Below, piece by piece: positions 5,818-9,778 of a stretch of 9,778 nt of DNA (position 1 is its first letter; every line of letters begins with the position of its first letter). The DNA is taken from the NCBI GenBank assembly GCA_023436515.1, contig JAEZIV010000475.1, positions 1 through 9,778 on the forward strand, written 5' to 3'. The position numbers were made by a program, and so were the translations under genes. This DNA is from Bacillota bacterium. Lineage in GTDB: Bacteria; Bacillota; Clostridia; Acetivibrionales; DSM-1351. The notes under the pieces are model-generated. The model was given only the letters and a program-made list of their open reading frames with translations, ran no database searches and was not told where the DNA came from.

Positions 5818-6436
5818 CGGCCAAGTGCAACAAAGATTTATTGAAGCTGAGATAAGAGCAAAAAGTGAAGATTCCAGAACAATAGAACTTTCATTTAGCT
5901 CAGAAGTATCGGTTGACAGGTGGTATGGTAGCGAGGTTTTAGCTCACGATGATGGTTGTGTAGCCTTACAGCGGTTACTCGATGTCGGTGTGGTTTTATT
6001 TAGTCATGGTAGAGATATTAACTATGGCAAGATGCCTATTGCAAAGATTGAACGAGCTTGGCTTGATTCAGCAAACAGAAAATGTAGAGCTGAAATAACC
6101 TTTGACGATGATGAGGACTCTGACAAAGTATTCCAAAAGGTTAAAAAAGGATTTATTAAAGGTGTTTCATTTGGTTACACAGTAAGCAACTGGGAAGAAG
6201 TAACTGCAGGTAAAACATCAACAAACGGCAGATATCAAGGTCCTGCATATGTTGCATTAAGGTGGGAACCGTTTGAAATATCAATCGAACCAACTCCAGC
6301 TGATCCACAAGTCGGAGTAGGAAGATCACAGGAGGAACTTGAAAAAGAGGTTCCTAAAGCTGATACCCGTGCCGAGGAATCGGCTGGATATATTGAAACA
6401 CTCAAGAAAAGACTTGAGATGAAAACCAAATTTTAA
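5792..6436 (+). CDS. HK97-type prohead protease (peptidase U35 family)
   Basis: A 214-aa protein that cleaves capsid subunits and itself inside the prohead, triggering maturation. ATG 5792 is preferred over GTG 5783 because AAAGGCGGTG (5776-5785) is well spaced from it. N-terminal EIRAKSEDSRTIELSFSSEV (20-39) is the typical entry strand. The expected catalytic His is H72 in LFSHGR and the catalytic Ser is S126 in KGVSFGYTVS. An acidic third member probably lies in WEPFEISIEPTPADPQVG, at E162 or E166. The C-terminal 35 residues are charged and probably the self-processed tail. It overlaps the portal gene by 26 bp and precedes the capsid gene by 14 bp, the standard portal-protease-capsid order. 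Confidence 0.93.
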   Translation: MGKQEKPVNGQVQQRFIEAEIRAKSEDSRTIELSFSSEVSVDRWYGSEVLAHDDGCVALQRLLDVGVVLFSHGRDINYGKMPIAKIERAWLDSANRKCRAEITFDDDEDSDKVFQKVKKGFIKGVSFGYTVSNWEEVTAGKTSTNGRYQGPAYVALRWEPFEISIEPTPADPQVGVGRSQEELEKEVPKADTRAEESAGYIETLKKRLEMKTKF

Positions 6437-6450
6437 GGAGGATATGGTAA

Positions 6451-7719
6451 ATGAAAAACATACTTGAACTCAAAGAAAAAAGGAAGGCTCTAAGAGAACA
6501 GGCTTTGGAAGTTCTCAATAAAGCAGATGTCGAAAAGAGGTCAATGAGTGCTGCAGAACTCGAACAGTACGAGAAAATTGATGCAGACATAGATAATATG
6601 ACCAGAGAAATAGCTGCAATTGAAAAGATGCAGGAACAGCTCAGAGCTCAGGGTGAGATAAATCCTGAAAATATTAAAGAGCCAGAACAACAGAAAAATA
6701 CGAGGGAAAATCCAGTTGCTACAAAAGAATACAGGTCTGCATATGATAGTTACCTGAGATTTGGTGCAGCTGGGTTAACTCCTGAAGAAAGAAAAATAAT
6801 TGAAAATGGTAGACAGCAACTAAATGGTTCTGAAGCAAGAGCTCTGTCAGCTGTTACCGGAGCTGCTGGAGGATATACTGTTCCTCAAGGTTTCTTTAAT
6901 GAACTTGAAGTTGCTATGAAGGCTTTCGGTGGAATGAGAAATGTGGCAAGAGTAATAAAAACAGCTGGTGGTAACGATCTTCCTATGCCATCAGTTAACG
7001 ATGTCGCTAACATAGGTGAACTTGTTGGCGAAAACACTGCTGTAACAGCTCAGGATGTTACTTTCGGGCAAATTATCATGAAAGCGTACAAGTACAGTTC
7101 TAAAACAGTATTAATCCCAATTGAATTACTTCAGGACACAGCAATCAATGTCGAAGAAGAAGTAAAGAAACTGCTTGCAGAGAGACTTTACAGAATAACA
7201 AATCTTCATTATACCACTGGCGATAATACCAGCAAGCCGCAAGGTATTGTAACAGGAGCTACACTTGGTAAGGCTGGTACTACCGGACAGACTACATCAA
7301 TCATATACGATGACCTTGTTGATCTCATTCATTCTGTAGATCCTGCGTATAGAGCAAAAGAAACTTGTGGTTTTATGTTTAATGATTCTTCTCTTAAGGC
7401 AATTAAAAAGCTTAAAGACGGTCAGCAAAGACCACTATGGGTGCCTGGCATTGCTGAAAGAGAACCTGATACTATTCTCGGTTTTAGATATGACATTAAT
7501 CAGGATGTGGCTTCTATGGCTGCAAGTGCAAAGTCAGTACTTTTTGGAGATATGAGTAAATACATAATCCGTGACGTTATGGACGTTATGATTGTTCGTA
7601 TATCCGAAAAGTACATTGAAAATGGTCAGGTAGGGTTCCTTTGCTTCTATCGTACTGATGGGAGAATGAGAGATGCGGGCGGCAACCCAATTAAGTACTA
7701 CCAGAACTCAGCAACTTAA
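6451..7719 (+). CDS. Major capsid protein, HK97 fold
   Basis: A 422-aa protein starting at ATG 6451 with AAGGAGG nine bases upstream. Residues about 1-75 are a Lys/Glu-rich coiled coil, the internal scaffold ('delta') domain removed by the adjacent protease. A linker with several basic residues follows (about 80-130). The mature core appears to begin around SAVTGAAGGYTVPQGF (133-148), a typical HK97-fold start. Later family features include LIPIELLQDTAINVEEEV (221-238), TGDNTSKPQGIV (256-267), the DDLVDLIHSVD helix (287-297), FNDSSLKAIKKLKD (310-323) and FGDMSKYIIRD (365-375). The exact cleavage residue cannot be fixed. The gene stands alone between strong translation signals and is followed by a hairpin, consistent with a separately abundant transcript segment. 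Confidence 0.96.
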   Translation: MKNILELKEKRKALREQALEVLNKADVEKRSMSAAELEQYEKIDADIDNMTREIAAIEKMQEQLRAQGEINPENIKEPEQQKNTRENPVATKEYRSAYDSYLRFGAAGLTPEERKIIENGRQQLNGSEARALSAVTGAAGGYTVPQGFFNELEVAMKAFGGMRNVARVIKTAGGNDLPMPSVNDVANIGELVGENTAVTAQDVTFGQIIMKAYKYSSKTVLIPIELLQDTAINVEEEVKKLLAERLYRITNLHYTTGDNTSKPQGIVTGATLGKAGTTGQTTSIIYDDLVDLIHSVDPAYRAKETCGFMFNDSSLKAIKKLKDGQQRPLWVPGIAEREPDTILGFRYDINQDVASMAASAKSVLFGDMSKYIIRDVMDVMIVRISEKYIENGQVGFLCFYRTDGRMRDAGGNPIKYYQNSAT

Positions 7720-7726
7720 TACTAGT

Positions 7727-7774
7727 TTCAGGATTTAAGGGCATAAGCCTTATTTTTATGCCCTTATTTCTGAA
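7727..7774 (+). terminator. Hairpin after the capsid gene (weak terminator or transcript stabiliser)
   Basis: TAAGGGCATAA (7736-7746) pairs perfectly with TTATGCCCTTA (7756-7766), an 11-bp stem with a 9-nt loop. An outer TTCAG (7727-7731) / CTGAA (7770-7774) pair could extend it. Only three Ts follow the inner stem, so termination is probably partial. It may instead protect the 3' end of capsid mRNA. Genes downstream still need readthrough, since no promoter is seen between here and 7787. Confidence 0.6.
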
Positions 7775-7786
7775 TGGAGGTAGTAA

Positions 7787-8014
7787 ATGACAAAAGTAAA
7801 AATGAATATAAGTATAGCAAGTGCAGAGTGGTCTTACTATCCAGGTCAATTAGTTGATCTGGACGAAGATACGGCTCAAGCATGGCATGACTGTGGTCAC
7901 TGTACCATAATTGAGGCAGGTGAAATAAATGACAGTCAAAGTAATAACACCCCCGACAACGGAACCGCTAAGCCTGGAGGAAGCAAAACAGCATCTAAGG
8001 ATAGACGGAAATGA
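7787..8014 (+). CDS. Small unrecognised protein of the head-connector region
   Basis: A 75-aa protein starting at ATG 7787 with TGGAGG just upstream. Residues 1-47 look like a small folded unit: alternating hydrophobics, then SYYPGQLVDLDEDTAQAWHD and CGHCTIIEAG. The form 'PG..vdlde..A..w' resembles the short proteins often encoded between the capsid and gp6-like genes in siphoviruses, whose role is unclear. Residues 48-75 are a polar tail rich in Asn, Ser, Thr, Gly and Lys. That tail is encoded entirely within the first 86 bp of the next gene in another frame. No signal peptide or membrane segment. I assign no function. Existence of the gene is likely from the ribosome binding site and position. 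Confidence 0.65.
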   Translation: MTKVKMNISIASAEWSYYPGQLVDLDEDTAQAWHDCGHCTIIEAGEINDSQSNNTPDNGTAKPGGSKTASKDRRK

Positions 8015-8504
8015 AGATGACTCTCTTATCTTAAGTTTAATTAAACAGGCCAGAGAATGGTGTGAGGACTATCAAGGTAAAAAGTATATTACTCAAACAC
8101 TGGAGCTTGTCTTAGACTTATTTCCATCAGATAGACAGATCGAATTTAGAAATTGCAGTCCTATTCAAAATGTAGATAGTTTTAAATATACAGATAAAGA
8201 TGGGATTGTAAGGGAGTTTGAAGGCTATATTGTCGATAAAGACAGCTTCATAAACAGAGTTGTTCTTAATACTTCAAAATATTGGCCTACTACTGAGCTA
8301 ATGCCAGTTAACGGTATAAGAATTCAATTTATAGCTGGTTTTGGGAATGCCTCAGCAGTTCCAGAGTCAATAAAGTGGGCTATGGTGGCGCATATGAAGA
8401 TTCTTGCTGATGGAGTGTTGATATCTCTAAAAGACGGTGAGAAACAAAAAATAGAATCCGTAAGGAATTCCTTGTTAGGTATGAGGCGGGTGATCCCGGT
8501 ATGA
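7929..8504 (+). CDS. HK97 gp6-like head-tail connector protein
   Basis: A 191-aa protein starting at ATG 7929 with AGGTGAAA upstream. The N-terminus TVKVITPPTTEPLSLEEAKQ (2-21), followed by HLRID, is the hallmark opening of the gp6/YqbG-like (phage_QLRG) connector family. DDSLILSLIKQAREWCEDYQ (30-49) is its conserved first long helix. The C-terminal half has IRIQFIAGFGN (130-140), the SIKWAMVAHMKILA helix (147-160), and ends VRNSLLGMRRV as expected. These proteins form the ring under the portal that closes the neck. Because the family signature begins within the first few codons, the start is secure, and so the long overlap with the preceding small gene is real if that gene is real. It ends in a 4-bp ATGA overlap with the next gene. 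Confidence 0.92.
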   Translation: MTVKVITPPTTEPLSLEEAKQHLRIDGNEDDSLILSLIKQAREWCEDYQGKKYITQTLELVLDLFPSDRQIEFRNCSPIQNVDSFKYTDKDGIVREFEGYIVDKDSFINRVVLNTSKYWPTTELMPVNGIRIQFIAGFGNASAVPESIKWAMVAHMKILADGVLISLKDGEKQKIESVRNSLLGMRRVIPV

Positions 8505-8812
8505 TAACGTTAAATAAACGTCTTACCTTACGAACTCCTGTGACAATTACAGAAGATTCTCTGGAAAAGACCAACTATGTTGACGGGGCAACCGTTTGGG
8601 CATCTGTTATACCTTTAAGGGGTAAAGAGTTTTGGCAGGCTCAACAAACTCAAAGTGAAAGCAGGATAAAGTTTATCATTCGATATCTAAAGGGCATAAA
8701 AAAAGATTGGAAAATCAGATTTGATGGCATTGATTATGACATCACAGAAGAGCCTATAGATATCGATATGGAGCATAGGTATCTCGAAATATATTGCAAG
8801 GTGGTGAGCTAA
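8501..8812 (+). CDS. Phage head-tail joining protein (head closure adaptor)
   Basis: A 103-aa protein starting at ATG 8501, overlapping the upstream stop by 4 bp, with a GAGGCGGGTGATC ribosome binding site. It matches the head-tail joining/adaptor family (SPP1 gp16-like fold): VDGATVWASVIPLRGKEFWQ (27-46), a polar AQQTQSES segment, IIRYLKG (59-65), a DWKIRFDGIDYDITEEP strand pair (69-85) and a closing YLEIYCKV strand (94-101). It is of typical length. The role is a second neck ring between connector and tail that helps retain packaged DNA. It sits in the usual place between the gp6-like and gp10-like genes. Confidence 0.92.
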   Translation: MITLNKRLTLRTPVTITEDSLEKTNYVDGATVWASVIPLRGKEFWQAQQTQSESRIKFIIRYLKGIKKDWKIRFDGIDYDITEEPIDIDMEHRYLEIYCKVVS

Positions 8813-9207
8813 TGCCAAAAAGTAGAATAACAATTAAAGGCACAGAAGAAATTCTGGCCAAGCTTGAAGCTAATAGAAGTAAGATTATGTTGGCTGGGGT
8901 GTTAGCAGTAAATGAAAGTAGTAAGCTTCTTGAGCAATCAATGAAAAAATACTGCCCAGCAAACAAAAATCCTAAAGATACAGACACCATAAAACTTAAG
9001 GAAAGCATTAAAGTGCTTATGCCCACTAAAAGGTATCGGTATAAAATAGTTTCAAAAGTTGGGCCTGAAAAAGACACTGCAATTCACGTTGAATTTGGAA
9101 CATCGAAAATGGCTGCTAGACCTTTTATGAGGGTTCAGCCGTATATATTACAATCCAAAGTGCGGCAAGTGTGTTCGGATTATATTAAAGGAGCGTTGGG
9201 ACTATGA
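8812..9207 (+). CDS. HK97 gp10-like tail-attachment protein
   Basis: A 131-aa protein. ATG 8812 is chosen because AAGGTGGTGA (8798-8807) precedes it and the start shares one base with the upstream TAA. An earlier in-frame TTG at 8794 would add six codons over the ribosome binding site. An N-terminal helix (about 10-48) contains GTEEILAKLEAN and ESSKLLEQSMK. The diagnostic HVEFGTSKMAARPFMRVQP (92-110) is the 'EFGTs-m-A-PF-RP' motif of the HK97 gp10 / phage_HK97_TLTM-type family. Such proteins act at the head-tail interface or in tail completion. It is part of a tightly coupled run, with a 4-bp overlap with the next gene. Confidence 0.92.
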   Translation: MPKSRITIKGTEEILAKLEANRSKIMLAGVLAVNESSKLLEQSMKKYCPANKNPKDTDTIKLKESIKVLMPTKRYRYKIVSKVGPEKDTAIHVEFGTSKMAARPFMRVQPYILQSKVRQVCSDYIKGALGL

Positions 9208-9560
9208 TTGATAAGAAAGAAAGTATCCTTAATGCTTTAAAAAGTGATGTTGAGTTAACTTCATTGATTGCGGATAAAGTTTACTGGATTAGGCCTGCAA
9301 GTACTCCAAAACCACCATACATTACATTTTTCGAATTATCAAATTCTGAAGATGCCTCGGCTGACGATAATGAATTTTCGGATCAGATTGAGTACCAGGT
9401 TGATATTTGGTCTTCAAGTTCATTTAGTCAGATAGCAAAAGCTACTCAAAGAGTTATGAGATCTTTGGGTTTTACTCATGTTTCATTGCCGGATCAATTT
9501 GAAGAAGATACCGGTATATTTCATAAAGCAATGCAATTTACAATTAATGAGGAGGTATAG
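9204..9560 (+). CDS. DUF3168-like tail completion (tail terminator) protein
   Basis: A 118-aa protein starting at ATG 9204 in an ATGA overlap with the upstream gene. The family features are an N-terminal helix with LNALKSDVELTSLIADKVYW (9-28), the PPYITFFELS strand (37-46), QIEYQVDIWSSSSFSQIAKA (61-80), a helix ATQRVMRSLGF (80-90), and a final strand with FHKAMQFTINEE (106-117). This is the pattern of DUF3168/gp11-like proteins that cap the head-proximal end of the tail tube and stop its growth. Its place directly before the tail tube gene supports this. Assignment rests on fold pattern and context rather than on a single catalytic motif. Confidence 0.85.
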   Translation: MIDKKESILNALKSDVELTSLIADKVYWIRPASTPKPPYITFFELSNSEDASADDNEFSDQIEYQVDIWSSSSFSQIAKATQRVMRSLGFTHVSLPDQFEEDTGIFHKAMQFTINEEV

Positions 9561-9562
9561 AA

Positions 9563-9778
9563 ATGTTAAAAAAAATTAACTTGCAACTATTTGCACAGGC
9601 GTATAAAGGGTTTTCCAGGCTCTCTATTTTCCCGGTTACTGCAAATACTTCAGCAGCGTTTACGGTAGGAGCAAAAGTTGCTATAAGCGGAGCAGTAAGT
9701 TTCACAAAATCACCCGAAACAAGCGACTGGAAAATCCCGGCTGATGATGGTATTTTTGACTCTGGTTCAGATTGGTTG
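9563..9778 (+). CDS. Major tail protein (N-terminal 72 residues, cut by window end)
   Basis: ATG 9563 follows GGAGGT (9551-9556). The frame stays open to the last base, giving 72 residues of a longer protein. It opens MLKKINLQLFAQAYKGFSRL. The NLQLFA element is a leader seen at the N-terminus of many Firmicutes phage structural proteins. It then continues with strand-rich, Ala/Thr/Ser-rich sequence (PVTANTSAAFTVGAKVAISG). Position straight after the tail terminator and before the expected chaperone and tape-measure genes points to the tail tube subunit. The remainder lies outside, so family and length cannot be checked. Confidence 0.75.
   Translation, partial: MLKKINLQLFAQAYKGFSRLSIFPVTANTSAAFTVGAKVAISGAVSFTKSPETSDWKIPADDGIFDSGSDWL

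Noticed and set aside
8754..9077. Reverse-strand open frame of 107 codons, and several shorter ones at 1111-1398, 2577-2813, 3926-4141, 4515-4754 and 6235-6590.
   Set aside because: All lie opposite well-supported genes, lack ribosome binding sites and have compositions expected of antisense shadows.

Overview
The window is a stretch of an AT-rich phage or prophage genome from a Gram-positive Firmicute, most likely of the Clostridia. This is inferred from the A/T-biased codon use, the strong AAGGAGG-type ribosome binding sites, the TTG and GTG starts, and the protein families. Every supported gene is on the + strand. The order is the standard packaging and head-morphogenesis block of an HK97-type siphovirus. 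No host gene, tRNA, CRISPR array or insertion sequence is visible.

Layout. (1) Positions 2-109 hold the 3' end of an unrecognised gene, followed by a sigma-region-4-like late regulator of the ArpU/RinA type (167-691). (2) Positions 692-841 hold a candidate late promoter with an extended -10 and two direct-repeat boxes 21 bp apart upstream of it. An intrinsic terminator lies only about 40 bp downstream. (3) A 66-aa cysteine-rich protein (859-1059) overlaps a catalytic-domain-only tyrosine recombinase (1031-1579). (4) Positions 1580-1757 are non-coding. They hold a 13-9-13 bp inverted repeat beginning 2 bp after the recombinase stop, a third copy of the repeat arm about 90 bp on, and a TATAAT box. 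(5) An HNH endonuclease (1758-2132) is followed by a short, G-run-led, repeat-rich gap (2132-2195) that is probably the cos site. (6) Then come small terminase, large terminase, portal, prohead protease and HK97-fold major capsid protein, a hairpin after the capsid gene, a small unrecognised protein, the gp6-like connector, the head-tail joining protein, an HK97 gp10-like protein, a DUF3168-like tail completion protein, and the start of the major tail protein, which is cut by the window end.

How the genes work together. The regulator probably switches on the late promoter or promoters. HNH endonuclease and terminase recognise and cut cos and pump DNA through the portal into a prohead built from the capsid protein and matured by the protease. 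The connector, joining and completion proteins finish the neck and attach the tail. Most structural genes abut or overlap by 1-26 bp, which suggests translational coupling. One overlap, 86 bp between the small post-capsid gene and the gp6-like gene, is much longer.

The part least explained by the standard module is 692-1757: promoter plus terminator, cysteine-rich protein, minimal recombinase, and a repeat array with the geometry of a recombinase core site. Promoter, cos and recombination-site calls are pattern-based and unproven.
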